DNA of 64,000 nucleotides from Bradyrhizobium canariense (GTDB lineage Bacteria; Pseudomonadota; Alphaproteobacteria; Rhizobiales; Xanthobacteraceae). The position numbers and the translations under genes are program-made. Below, piece after piece: positions 11,453 to 19,564 of the stretch. Below the pieces are notes generated by a model, which saw only the letters and a list, made by a program, of their open reading frames with translations, did not search any database and was not told the DNA's origin. Each line of letters opens with the position of its first letter. Positions within the stretch are counted from its first letter, which is position 1. The stretch covers positions 128,848 to 192,847 of the forward strand of contig NZ_VSST01000013.1 of the NCBI RefSeq assembly GCF_019402665.1. The letters are read 5' to 3'.

Positions 11453-12424
11453 ATGCCCGCTCTGACCGAATGGAGAGTGCCGCCGGCCAATCAGCCGCGG
11501 GCGAGCGATTATGATTTCGATCTCGACCGCGCGCTCGCCTCCGTCGTCGGCCTGCATGCCATCATCCCGCCGGACGCCTTCAGTGCCGAGACGCTGGGGA
11601 CCGAGCGCGCCGGCAACGGCGTCGTGATCGACCACGGGCTGGTGCTCACCATCGGTTACCTCATCACCGAAGCAGAGTCGGTGTGGCTGCATGTCGGAGA
11701 CGGGCGCGTGGTGGAGGGACATGTGCTCGGCTTCGATGCCGTCACCGGCTTTGGCCTGGTGCAGGCGCTCGGCCGGCTCGAGGTCGACCCCTTGCCGCTC
11801 GGCATCTCGGCCGAGACCCGGCTCGGCGACCGCGTCGTGGTCGGCGGCGCCGGCGGACGCACGCGTTCGGTCGCGAGCCAGATCGTGGCCAAGCAGGAAT
11901 TCGCGGGCTACTGGGAATATCTGCTGGACGAGGCCATCTTCACCCATCCCGCGCATCCGAACTGGGGCGGCACGGCGCTCCTCAACGAGCGCGGCGAGTT
12001 GATCGGCATCGGCTCGCTCCAGCTCGAACGCGAGCGCGACGGCAAGGCCGAGCACGTCAACATGATCGTGCCGATCGACCTGTTGAAACCGATCCTGGAC
12101 GATCTGCGCAAGTTCGGTCGCGTCAACAAGCCGGCACGGCCGTGGCTCGGACTCTTTTCGACCGAGATCGACAACCGCGTGGTGGTGATCGGGATCTCCG
12201 CCAACGGTCCGGCCGCCCTTGCCGAGCTCAAGACCGGCGACGTCATCCTCGCGGTCGACGGCGAGAAAGTCACGAGCCAGACCGGCTTCTACAAGAAGCT
12301 GTGGAGCCTCGGCGCTGCCGGCGTCGACGTGCCGCTGACGGTACATCATGAAGGCGTCACCTTCGACGTCACGGTAACCTCGACCGATCGCTTCAAGCTC
12401 TTGAAGGCGCCGAAGCTGCACTGA
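11453..12424 (+). CDS. HtrA/DegP-like pseudoprotease with PDZ domain
   Basis: 323 residues: an S1C trypsin-like domain (about 20-215) followed by a PDZ domain (about 225-320, GLFSTEIDNRVVV to the end). The fold is recognisable by GNGVVIDHGLVLT, GDRVVVGG and LNERGELIGIG, but aligning by eye with DegP shows all three catalytic positions replaced: His by Tyr69, Asp by Gly99 and the nucleophile Ser by Trp171 (PNWGGTAL where proteases have GNSGG). There is no signal peptide, so it appears cytosolic. It should bind peptides or partners through its PDZ domain without cleaving. The next gene starts 29 bases downstream, so the two are likely cotranscribed. Confidence 0.85.
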   Translation: MPALTEWRVPPANQPRASDYDFDLDRALASVVGLHAIIPPDAFSAETLGTERAGNGVVIDHGLVLTIGYLITEAESVWLHVGDGRVVEGHVLGFDAVTGFGLVQALGRLEVDPLPLGISAETRLGDRVVVGGAGGRTRSVASQIVAKQEFAGYWEYLLDEAIFTHPAHPNWGGTALLNERGELIGIGSLQLERERDGKAEHVNMIVPIDLLKPILDDLRKFGRVNKPARPWLGLFSTEIDNRVVVIGISANGPAALAELKTGDVILAVDGEKVTSQTGFYKKLWSLGAAGVDVPLTVHHEGVTFDVTVTSTDRFKLLKAPKLH

Positions 12425-12452
12425 CAAGCCGAACTGAAGCAAGGAAACGACG

Positions 12453-13523
12453 ATGAGCGAGGCCGTCGTTGACGATATCGTGGCCGTGCTGCCGCCGCTG
12501 CTCAATGCGCTGGAGGCGCTCGCCTTCTTTCAGCGCAACCTGCACCCGCCGGCCTTCGGCTCGGTGATGAACGCGATCGGCGCTCCCGACGAGGCGTTGC
12601 AAACGGTGCGCGCGGCAATCGGAGAATGGCCGGAACAGTTCACCGGACTGCGCGAGCGGCTCGATCGGGCCTGCGACGAGACGCTCGCCGCCTTTGCCGG
12701 CCTGCGCGAGGTCGAGCGTGGCAATGGCGATCTCGTCGCCGTCTTCCGCGCGCTGCGCCACGTCCCGCGCGCGCAGGAGGCACTCTATCCGCTGGCCGTG
12801 CAGTTTCCGCCCGTGAGCAGCTTCTTCCTCAACTCCGCCAATCGCGAGAATGCCGACCTGTTGTCGCGACTCGAAGCCGGCGCGGACGCGCACACCGGCA
12901 TCATCCACGATGACAACGAGCCCGGCAGCCGCGGTGGCTTTTCGGTCTACGTGCCCGAATATTACACTCCCGATCGCGCCATGCCGCTGGTGATGGCGTT
13001 GCATGGCGGCAGCGGCAATGGCCGCGGCTTTCTGTGGAGCTGGCTGCGCGATGCCCGCAGTCTTGGTGCGATCCTGGTGGCGCCGACCGCGACCGGCCCG
13101 ACCTGGGCCCTGATGGGCGACGATTCCGACACGCCCAACTTCATGCGCATTCTCGATACGGTGCGCAGCCGCTGGACCGTCGACGCCTCGCGCATGCTGC
13201 TGACAGGCATGAGCGACGGCGGCACCTTCTGCTACGTCACCGGGCTCGACGGCGCCTCGCCCTTCACGCATCTCGCGCCGGTGTCGGCCACCTTCCATCC
13301 GCTGATGGCGGAGATGGCTGACGCCACACGCCTGCAGCGCCTGCCGATCTTCATCGCACACGGCAAGCTCGACTGGATGTTTCCGGTACAGACCGCGCGG
13401 CAAACGCAGGCGGCCCTCGCCGCCGCCGGCGCGAATGTCACCTATCGCGAGATCGACGACCTCAGCCACACCTATCCTCGCGAGATCAACGCGGAGCTGG
13501 TGCAGTGGCTGAATGAAGCGTGA
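12453..13523 (+). CDS. Alpha/beta hydrolase of the phospholipase/PHB-depolymerase-like esterase type
   Basis: 356 residues. The first 150 are helical and unfamiliar; the hydrolase domain starts around GGFSVYVPEYY. Oxyanion motif HGGSGNG, nucleophile elbow GMSDG with Ser254, an acid in GKLDWMFPV and a His in DLSHTYP complete a catalytic triad. This resembles the esterase_PHB/carboxylesterase group, which cleaves short esters. No signal peptide is visible. ATG 12453 follows AAGGAA. Coexpression with the HtrA-like pseudoprotease upstream is suggested by the 29-base gap. Confidence 0.75.
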   Translation: MSEAVVDDIVAVLPPLLNALEALAFFQRNLHPPAFGSVMNAIGAPDEALQTVRAAIGEWPEQFTGLRERLDRACDETLAAFAGLREVERGNGDLVAVFRALRHVPRAQEALYPLAVQFPPVSSFFLNSANRENADLLSRLEAGADAHTGIIHDDNEPGSRGGFSVYVPEYYTPDRAMPLVMALHGGSGNGRGFLWSWLRDARSLGAILVAPTATGPTWALMGDDSDTPNFMRILDTVRSRWTVDASRMLLTGMSDGGTFCYVTGLDGASPFTHLAPVSATFHPLMAEMADATRLQRLPIFIAHGKLDWMFPVQTARQTQAALAAAGANVTYREIDDLSHTYPREINAELVQWLNEA

Positions 13524-13605
13524 ACGGATCGTCCTTACCTGCGCCGTACTGCCGCGGAACTATCATTCCGGGCCGACGTTATCGCCCGTCATCGGAGGTT
13601 TCGCC

Positions 13606-13812
13606 ATGCGGATGTTTCTTGGAATGATTTTGGGCGCGCTGCTGCTTGCCTGCAGCGTGTATGTCTATGACTCCATGCAGACGTCGTCGGTTGCTAATGG
13701 CGAGGTTGCGACGACCAATCGCACCATCGTAAACTGGGATGTCGCAAAGGCCGATTGGGAAGCGCTGCGCGATCGCGCGCACAAAGATTGGGTCCGCATC
13801 TCCTCGAAGTAA
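13606..13812 (+). CDS. Small single-pass membrane protein, unknown function
   Basis: 68 residues from ATG 13606, which has GGAGG at 13594-13598. Residues 3-20 (MFLGMILGALLLACSVYV) form one membrane helix or an uncleaved signal; the rest is a short polar domain rich in Trp and basic residues (NWDVAKADWEALRDRAHKDW). A longer frame opens at 13513 but overlaps the esterase gene and lacks a ribosome site. I do not recognise a family. Confidence 0.7.
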   Translation: MRMFLGMILGALLLACSVYVYDSMQTSSVANGEVATTNRTIVNWDVAKADWEALRDRAHKDWVRISSK

Positions 13813-13836
13813 CGACGTGGTATCATGAATGAAATG

Positions 13837-13866
13837 AGGCGCCGTCGCGGGTCCGCGGCGGCGCCT
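13837..13866. terminator. Strong hairpin between convergent genes
   Basis: AGGCGCCG at 13837-13844 pairs with CGGCGCCT at 13859-13866, with further G-C pairs inside. It sits between the ends of two convergent genes and could stop transcription from both sides; the T-run is poor (TTCGT). Confidence 0.55.
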
Positions 13867-13891
13867 TCGTATGCGGTGAATATCGCTCGGC

Positions 13892-14563
13892 TCAGTTCAT
13901 CTTGGCCTTGCGGGCGTCGGCGATGACCTGCTCGAACTCGTTCATGCTGAGCACGCCCGGCACGCGGTACTTGCCGACGATGAAGGACGGGGTGCCGCGG
14001 AAACCGAAGGCTTCGGCCTGCTCGTTGTTGCGCTTGAGCACGGCGTCGATGTCCTTGGCGTGGTCTCCGAGATCGCGCTTCAACCGATCCATGTCGACGC
14101 CGGCGGCCGCGAGCAACTCGTTGATGCGTGGATCGGTCAGGCGCGAGCTGACGCCCATCATGGCGTCATGGGCCTGGTGGTATTTGTCCTGGAATTTCGC
14201 CGCGAGCGCGGTCCGCGCCGCCGTGACCGAAACCGGACCGAGGATCGGCCAGTCCTTCATCACCAGCCGGACCTTGCCGTCGTCCTGGATGACCTGACGC
14301 AACTCGGGCTCGAGCTTGCGGCAATAGGGGCAGTTATAGTCGGACCATTCGATGATGCTGATATTCCCGTCAGGATTGCCGGCGACGGGAACATCTGGGT
14401 CGCGCAGCACCTTGGCTTCGGTCAGCACCTCGTCTTCGTCGGTCGCCGCGCGCGCCGCGGTGATCCCACCGGCGACAAGGGCGCCCGCCCCGATCAGCGT
14501 CAGCGCCGCGCGCCGCGTCGGCACAAGGCCCTTGTTCCTGAATCCAACCATATCTCGTTCCAT
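13892..14563 (-). CDS. DsbA-family thiol:disulfide protein
   Basis: 223 residues. The N-terminus has TRRAALTLIGAGALVAGG, a twin-arginine-like signal cut near ARA/A. A thioredoxin fold with inserted helices follows; the active site is C78-P-Y-C81 in SDYNCPYCRKLEPEL, and the cis-Pro loop is RGTPSFIVG. This CPYC form occurs in ScsC/BdbD-like DsbA relatives (often called thioredoxin domain or DsbA family) that act as periplasmic oxidases or isomerases. Start may be 14563 or the internal ATG at 14551. A DsbB homologue is encoded 5 kb away, a possible redox partner. Confidence 0.88.
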   Translation of the reverse strand: MERDMVGFRNKGLVPTRRAALTLIGAGALVAGGITAARAATDEDEVLTEAKVLRDPDVPVAGNPDGNISIIEWSDYNCPYCRKLEPELRQVIQDDGKVRLVMKDWPILGPVSVTAARTALAAKFQDKYHQAHDAMMGVSSRLTDPRINELLAAAGVDMDRLKRDLGDHAKDIDAVLKRNNEQAEAFGFRGTPSFIVGKYRVPGVLSMNEFEQVIADARKAKMN

Positions 14564-14638
14564 TTCGGTCCCATCTCCGTCGATACGGTTCGAGACTGGG
14601 AATTGTTACAAATCATATAGAGTGTCGCGGCGCCGATG

Positions 14639-15361
14639 TCATCGCACCAGCAGCGTGACCGCCAAGGGTACCAGGAAGGAGGTCACCAAAGCGTTCAGGC
14701 TCATGGCGATCCCGGAGAAGACGCCGGCGATCTCGTCGACCTGGAACGCTCGCGCGGTCCCGATCCCGTGCGCGGCAAGGCCGGCGGCAAAGCCGCGGGC
14801 GCGGAAATCGCTGATCCCAGTGCGGTTCATCAACGGCGTCACGATGATCGCGCCCATGATCCCGGTCAGGATGACTGCAACCGCGGCCAGCGAGGGATCG
14901 GCGTGCAGGGATTCGGCGATGCCCATGGCAACGCCGGCCGTGACGGATTTCGGCGCGAGCGACAAAACCACGTCGCGCGGCAGACCGGCGAACTCGGCCA
15001 GCAACACCACGGACACCACGGCGGTGACCGATCCCGCGACCAGCGCCACCAGCATCGGCGCGATCGAGGCGAGGACGCGCTTGCGGTTCTCGTAGAGGGG
15101 AACGGCCAGCGCGACCGTCGCGGGCCCCAAGAGGAAATGTACGAACTGCGCGCCGGCGAAATAGGTCGTGTAGGAGGTGCCGGTTAGCAGCAGGAAGGCG
15201 CCGACGATCCACATCGCATGCAGCACGGGATTGGCGAGGGGATGACGCCGAGTCGCCAGCGACACGGCGTCCGTGCCGGCATAGACCAGCAGCGTCACGG
15301 TCAACCAAAGCAACGGCGACTGCGAGAGATAGACCCAGAGCGAGAACGGATTGTCCTTCAT
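14639..15361 (-). CDS. lrgB: LrgB/CidB family membrane protein
   Basis: 240 residues, almost entirely hydrophobic with about seven helices. The SLAPKSVTAGVAMGI stretch and the C-terminal GIGTARAF.VDEIAGVFSGIAM region are hallmarks of the LrgB family. Its first codon overlaps the stop of the LrgA-like gene (ATGA at 15358-15361). The pair is known from staphylococci as holin-antiholin-like modulators of murein hydrolase export; relatives in other organisms move glycolate or pyruvate. Which applies here is not visible. Confidence 0.88.
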   Translation of the reverse strand: MKDNPFSLWVYLSQSPLLWLTVTLLVYAGTDAVSLATRRHPLANPVLHAMWIVGAFLLLTGTSYTTYFAGAQFVHFLLGPATVALAVPLYENRKRVLASIAPMLVALVAGSVTAVVSVVLLAEFAGLPRDVVLSLAPKSVTAGVAMGIAESLHADPSLAAVAVILTGIMGAIIVTPLMNRTGISDFRARGFAAGLAAHGIGTARAFQVDEIAGVFSGIAMSLNALVTSFLVPLAVTLLVR

Positions 15362-15741
15362 CGCGCGTCCTGTTGCCTCAACAGGCGGCTGACCAGGCGG
15401 AAGGTGAGTACGGTCGCGAGCAGCGTGACGACCACCGACAGCGCGAGCACGAGAATGATGGCGATGCCGTGGGACGCGAACAGATCGAGCTTCTGCACGA
15501 CGCCGACCCCGGCCGGCACGAACAGCAGCGACAGATGCGCGAGCAGACCCTTGCCGGCCGTCTCGACGCCATCATCGCGCAGCGGCCCGCGCGCGAGAAG
15601 CGCAAAGCGGTCGCGCGCGAGCAGCAGAATGAGGAGCAGCAATAGGCCGAGTACCGGGCCCGGCATCGGCAAGCCGAGGCTGCGCACGATGGCTTCGCCG
15701 ATCAACTGGCAGAGCAGAATGAGACCAAGACTTGCAAGCAT
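15358..15741 (-). CDS. lrgA: LrgA/CidA family membrane protein
   Basis: About 127 residues from ATG 15741; upstream codons of the longer frame (to 15912) overlap a thioesterase gene and are not protein-like. Four hydrophobic helices and the GEAIVRSLGLPMPGPVLGLLL motif define the CidA/LrgA family, small holin-like proteins. Translationally coupled to lrgB. Confidence 0.85.
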   Translation of the reverse strand: MLASLGLILLCQLIGEAIVRSLGLPMPGPVLGLLLLLILLLARDRFALLARGPLRDDGVETAGKGLLAHLSLLFVPAGVGVVQKLDLFASHGIAIILVLALSVVVTLLATVLTFRLVSRLLRQQDAR

Positions 15742-15785
15742 GATCTTGGCATCAAGGGATGCGCCGGCCGTCTTGTCAATCACCG

Positions 15786-16262
15786 CTATGCAGCGGGCGT
15801 GCGCGGTTCGTGCGAAGCGGCAACGCGCGGCAGCATCGCCATCAGCGTCCCGGTCATCGTTGCGATCAACGTGACCTTGCCCTCGTGCTCGGCAAACGCC
15901 TTGGCCTCGCAAAAGGTCAGCGTGCGGCCGGGCTTGACCACCTCTGCCTTGAAGACGAAACGCTCGCCCCGTGCCGGCGCGAGCAGCGTGGTCTTGAACT
16001 CGACGGTGAGGATATCGGCCTCGCGCGGCATCAGGGTGAAGGCAGCGACACCACAGGCGTTGTCGAGCCCTGCGGTGATGATGCCGGCGTGGACAAAGCC
16101 GTTCTGCTGTGTGAGGGCCGGCGAATGCAGCATGGCGAGTTCAGCCTCGCCCGGCGCAAGGCGGACGATCACGATGCCGAGCGTGTGCATCGCCGGCTGG
16201 CCGTCGAACATGGCGATGGCAGCCGCGCGATAACCCGGGTTCTTCGGCTCGTATGCGGCCAT
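15786..16262 (-). CDS. PaaI-type thioesterase (hotdog fold)
   Basis: 158 residues. The hotdog helix QQNGFVHAGIITAGLDNACGVAAF, with the Asn-Gly and Asp positions used by PaaI-like thioesterases, is clear; strand ILTVEFKTTLLAPARGE follows. It should hydrolyse an acyl- or aryl-CoA in the cytosol. It lies three bases downstream of another thioesterase gene, so the two form an operon. Its expression is probably governed by the TetR regulator and operators upstream of the pair. Confidence 0.85.
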   Translation of the reverse strand: MAAYEPKNPGYRAAAIAMFDGQPAMHTLGIVIVRLAPGEAELAMLHSPALTQQNGFVHAGIITAGLDNACGVAAFTLMPREADILTVEFKTTLLAPARGERFVFKAEVVKPGRTLTFCEAKAFAEHEGKVTLIATMTGTLMAMLPRVAASHEPRTPAA

Positions 16263-16265
16263 GGC

Positions 16266-16694
16266 TCAGGCCTCCGCGGGCTCGGCGAGATGCCTCAAAG
16301 CGAGCTCGCGAATGGCATCCGTGAACGGCACAGATTTACGCAGGCTGCGGTCCATGTGCACGCCCGTGATCTCGCACAACGCGGCGATCTCGCCGGTCTC
16401 GGCATTGGTCATGTCGTGCCGGAAGCGGATCGATTTGTCGCGGATCTCGAGCAGGTGACTGCGGATCTCGACGATGTCGCCGGCGAGCAGCTCGCGCTTG
16501 TAGGTGATGTTCTGCTGCACGGCGGCCATGCCGCGGCCGGAGCCGCGCAGGTAGCTCGGCGTGAGCCCGAGGCGGGCGAACAGATTCCAGTTGGCTTCGT
16601 CGAACTTGCCGACATACCACATGATGTTCATGTGGCCGACGTGATCGCACTGCCACGGATAGACCGTGCCGCGATAGGTCGCCTCCTGCTCCAT
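16266..16694 (-). CDS. Acyl-CoA thioesterase (YbgC/FadM 4HBT type)
   Basis: 142 residues. The catalytic region QCDHVGHMNIMWYVGKFDEA has the Asp and the HMN motif of 4-hydroxybenzoyl-CoA thioesterase-like enzymes. AGGGGGA precedes the ATG at 16694. It is the first gene of a two-thioesterase operon and is divergent from the TetR gene at 16805. The start-to-start interval of 110 bases contains two palindromic operators. Confidence 0.87.
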   Translation of the reverse strand: MEQEATYRGTVYPWQCDHVGHMNIMWYVGKFDEANWNLFARLGLTPSYLRGSGRGMAAVQQNITYKRELLAGDIVEIRSHLLEIRDKSIRFRHDMTNAETGEIAALCEITGVHMDRSLRKSVPFTDAIRELALRHLAEPAEA

Positions 16695-16729
16695 CGCAAT
16701 TCCCCCTGGCTCTTTCCCACCTTTGGTTA

Positions 16730-16749
16730 TTGATACGGTAGCGTATCAA
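16730..16749. promoter_or_regulatory. Palindromic operator 1 (probable TetR-family site)
   Basis: TTGATACG-N4-CGTATCAA, a perfect 8-base inverted repeat, lies between the divergent thioesterase and TetR genes. Such a site is expected for the adjacent regulator. Confidence 0.75.
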
Positions 16750-16764
16750 CCTCCTCCCGCGTTA

Positions 16765-16784
16765 GCAATACGGCACCGTATCAA
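16765..16784. promoter_or_regulatory. Palindromic operator 2 (probable TetR-family site)
   Basis: GCAATACG-N4-CGTATCAA: the right half is identical to operator 1 and the inner five bases of the left half (ATACG) match. Centre-to-centre distance to operator 1 is 35 bases. It overlaps the likely promoter of the regulator gene starting at 16805. Confidence 0.7.
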
Positions 16785-16804
16785 GAATCGGCGAGGCTTC
16801 CCGC

Positions 16805-17353
16805 ATGAGTGACGGCAAAGGCGATGTCTGGGTCGAGGCAGGGCTCACCGAGCTCGCCCGATCGGGGGTCGAGGGGGTGCGGGTCGAGGTGCTCGCCAAG
16901 AACCTCGGCGTCACCAAGGGCGGCTTCTATCGCCGCTTCGCCGACCGTGCCGCGCTGCTCGGTGCCATGCTGGAACGCTGGCGCGTGGGGCGCTCAACGG
17001 CGATCGCGCAGCAGACGAGTCTCGATGGCCAAGACCCCCGTGAACGGCTGAGGGCGGTGATCCAACTCTATTCCGAGCGGCTCAATCCGGACGGGATGGC
17101 AATCGAGCTTGCGATCCGGCAATGGGCCCGCTCGGACGAGGGCGCCGCGACAGCGGTGGCGAACGTGGACGCGGCGCGGCTGAAGCACGTCGCCGAACTC
17201 TATCGCGCGACCGGCCTCGATACCGAGGCAGCCGAAGCGCAGGCCTTCCTGTTCTACTGCTTCATCTTCGGCCAGAGCCTGCTGTTCGTCGAGCGCGGCC
17301 CGCGCAAGCGATCGCAGCTCGTGGCGAAATCGGCCGAGAAGCTACTGGATTAA
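16805..17353 (+). CDS. TetR-family transcriptional regulator
   Basis: 182 residues. The N-terminal helix-turn-helix is VRVEVLAKNLGVTKGGFYRRFADRAALL, a standard TetR DNA-binding unit. The C-terminal helical ligand-binding part is unlike any I can assign, but the neighbouring thioesterases suggest an acyl-CoA or aryl-CoA effector. It most likely represses itself and the divergent thioesterase operon from the two palindromes at 16730-16784. Confidence 0.9.
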   Translation: MSDGKGDVWVEAGLTELARSGVEGVRVEVLAKNLGVTKGGFYRRFADRAALLGAMLERWRVGRSTAIAQQTSLDGQDPRERLRAVIQLYSERLNPDGMAIELAIRQWARSDEGAATAVANVDAARLKHVAELYRATGLDTEAAEAQAFLFYCFIFGQSLLFVERGPRKRSQLVAKSAEKLLD

Positions 17354-17356
17354 GCA

Positions 17357-17383
17357 AGAGGCCGGAGCTTGGCCCCGGCCTCT
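17357..17383. terminator. Hairpin terminator between convergent genes
   Basis: AGAGGCCGG at 17357-17365 pairs perfectly with CCGGCCTCT at 17375-17383 across a 9-base loop, directly after the TetR stop codon and before the convergent secreted-protein gene. Likely bidirectional. Confidence 0.7.
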
Positions 17384-17399
17384 GTGTCGTCTTGAAGCG

Positions 17400-17891
17400 T
17401 CAGGCGGCGCCCTTCAGCTTCTTGTTGCATTCGCTGTAATAGCCGCCGCCCTTCTCGATCCACTTCATGCCGCCATTGCCGTTGGTGGTCTTGTTGGCGT
17501 TGTACTGGTCGACGCAGGTGTGCAGGCGCCCCTTGCCGGGGGTCTCCTTGGCGTATTTCGGATCGACCGCGTTCGGATAGATCGCGGGGCCGGCCGGCAG
17601 GGTCGGCGCAGCAGCCGGGGCGGCCTCCTTCTTCGCCTGCTTCGGCTCGGCAGGAACGGCGGGCGCAGCAGGAGCGGCCGCGGTCGGCGCAGCCGCTGGC
17701 GTCGCGTCCGCGCCGCACTGGGCCTTGCGGAAGTCGTTCCACTTCGTGGTGCCGAGCGAGCCGTCCTTCTTGGCGGCCTGGTATTTCGCGCTGCACTCCT
17801 GCGAGGTCAGCGCCTGCGCCGGCGCACTTGCCACCAGCGCGGCAAAGCCCGACAGCGCAACTGCACACAGCAACTTTGATTGAATGGTCAT
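17400..17891 (-). CDS. Secreted Ala/Pro-rich cysteine-containing protein, unknown function
   Basis: 163 residues. A Sec signal (SKLLCAVALSGFAALVASAPAQA) is followed by a small domain with two Cys (QECSAKYQAAKKDGSLG..WNDFRKAQC), an Ala/Pro-rich linker of about 55 residues, and a second segment with Cys (LHTCVDQYNANK and YYSECNKKLKG). The first domain resembles small alphaproteobacterial secreted proteins annotated only as hypothetical. Probably periplasmic, with disulfides. Confidence 0.75.
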   Translation of the reverse strand: MTIQSKLLCAVALSGFAALVASAPAQALTSQECSAKYQAAKKDGSLGTTKWNDFRKAQCGADATPAAAPTAAAPAAPAVPAEPKQAKKEAAPAAAPTLPAGPAIYPNAVDPKYAKETPGKGRLHTCVDQYNANKTTNGNGGMKWIEKGGGYYSECNKKLKGAA

Positions 17892-18092
17892 CCTTGTCTC
17901 CTCCTTGATCTTCCCCCGAGGGAAGTGAACCGAGGATTGCTATCCTAGCGTGCTGCCCGCTCGCGACAAGGAAGCGATGGCTGCTGCCGCCAAAATATAG
18001 TGACCCTCCACGTTCGAATTATTCATGTCGCGTTCAGCAACGCCAGCCGACTTTCGCGCCCTTCGCAATTCCCGCAAGAAGAGTGCAGCACC

Positions 18093-18377
18093 ATGACCTT
18101 CACATCTCGCCTCGCCGTCGTCGCTCTCGCCTCCCTTCTCGCCACCGGCACTGCCTTCGCGCAGACCGCCGCGCCGGCAGCAAAGACCGACACCAAGACC
18201 ACAACCGCCGCCCCCATGGACAAGAAGGCACCGAAGGAGCACTCGGCCGAGTCGCTCGAATGCTCCAAGCAGGCCGACGCCAAGGGCCTGCACGGCAAGG
18301 AGCGCAAGAAATTCCGCTCCGAATGCATCAAGACCGCCAAGGCCGGCATGGCCGCGCCGGCTGCGGACAAGAAGTAA
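18093..18377 (+). CDS. PsiF-repeat small periplasmic protein
   Basis: 94 residues from ATG 18093; the longer frame from 18000 adds non-signal residues. Signal peptide MTFTSRLAVVALASLLATGTAFAQ, a Thr/Ala/Lys linker, then one PsiF repeat (SLECSKQADAKGLHG, KERKKFRSECIK) with its paired cysteines. PsiF of E. coli is phosphate-starvation induced; its function is unknown. Confidence 0.8.
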   Translation: MTFTSRLAVVALASLLATGTAFAQTAAPAAKTDTKTTTAAPMDKKAPKEHSAESLECSKQADAKGLHGKERKKFRSECIKTAKAGMAAPAADKK

Positions 18378-18475
18378 GTCCTTCCCCCCTGCTCGCGGCT
18401 TCGGCGAGAGGCGCGCGCATTGCGGCATGACGTGGCCGCAATTGTGCGCCTCTCGCTGATTTGCGATAAGGTGGT

Positions 18476-19561
18476 GTGAAGCAAATCACCGCCTCCCTGC
18501 CGTTCGAATGGCCGAGCCGTGCCAAGATCTTGAGCACGGTGGAAACCCTCGTCATTGGCACCGCCGGAGGCCTCGTGTTTCTGCTCGCGGGCCTTCCGGG
18601 GGGATTGATCTCGGGCTCCATGATCGCGGTCGGGGTCGCCGCGATCGCCGGTCGCCAGCTGACGCTGCCGCCGATCCTGACTCAGACCGTGCTGGTGCTG
18701 CTCGGCATTTCGTTAGGATCAGTCGTCTCGCGCCACCTGCTTCAACAGGTCAGTGCCTATCCGCTCACCATCGGGCTGCTCGCGCTCGCGACCTTCTGCT
18801 CGACCTTCGGCTCCAGCTATTATCTCCAGCGCATCCACGGCTGGGACCGCACCTCGGCCTTCCTCGCCGGCAGCCCCGGCGCGCTGTCGCAGATCACGAT
18901 CTTGGCGGTCGAGCGCGGCGCCGACCTGCCGGGCATCGCGGTGGTGCAGACCATGCGCGTCATCATCCTCACCGCGGCACTGCCCATGGTGCTGGCGTTC
19001 GCCGGCGTCGCACCCTCCGTCGCGCCGTCGCTGACGACGACGATTGCCTCGCCGCTCGACCTGGTCGAACTCGTCGCGGCCTCGCTGGCCGCGGCACTCC
19101 TCCTGCGGCTGATCAAGTTTCCGGCGAGCTGGATGTTCGGTGCGATGATCGGCTCAAGCGTGCTGCATGGCGCCGGCTGGGTCGAGGGCGGCCTGCCGGA
19201 CTGGGTACGCGGCGTGGCGCTGGTCGGCATCGGCGCCCTGATCGGCAGCCGCTTCGCGCGGATGCGGATCAAGACGCTCGCCGGCCACATCAACGCGGCG
19301 CTGGGCTCGTTTGCCGTCGCCATCGCCGTCTCCGCGATCTTCGTCGGCATCGTGGCGCTCACCACGCAGGTGAAATTCTCTGATGTCGTGGTCGCCTACG
19401 CCCCCGGCGCGATGGACGCCATGCTGGCGCTGGCCCTGACGCTGCACATCGACCCGATCTTCGTCGGCGCACATCACCTCTCGCGTTTCGTCTTCGTGAC
19501 GATCGCGACGCCGGGCATCGTGCACCTGTTCGGCCGGACGCAGGACGATGTGGATGATTGA
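18476..19561 (+). CDS. AbrB-family (AmoA-like) integral membrane protein
   Basis: 361 residues with about ten helices in two homologous halves; each half has a GLPGGLISGSMIA- or SPGALSQITILA-like turn characteristic of the AbrB/ammonia-monooxygenase-like duplication family. These proteins are often misnamed ammonia monooxygenase; E. coli AbrB was linked to aidB regulation. A transporter or exporter role is likely but unproven. The start is GTG at 18476. Confidence 0.8.
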   Translation: MKQITASLPFEWPSRAKILSTVETLVIGTAGGLVFLLAGLPGGLISGSMIAVGVAAIAGRQLTLPPILTQTVLVLLGISLGSVVSRHLLQQVSAYPLTIGLLALATFCSTFGSSYYLQRIHGWDRTSAFLAGSPGALSQITILAVERGADLPGIAVVQTMRVIILTAALPMVLAFAGVAPSVAPSLTTTIASPLDLVELVAASLAAALLLRLIKFPASWMFGAMIGSSVLHGAGWVEGGLPDWVRGVALVGIGALIGSRFARMRIKTLAGHINAALGSFAVAIAVSAIFVGIVALTTQVKFSDVVVAYAPGAMDAMLALALTLHIDPIFVGAHHLSRFVFVTIATPGIVHLFGRTQDDVDD

Positions 19562-19564
19562 GCC

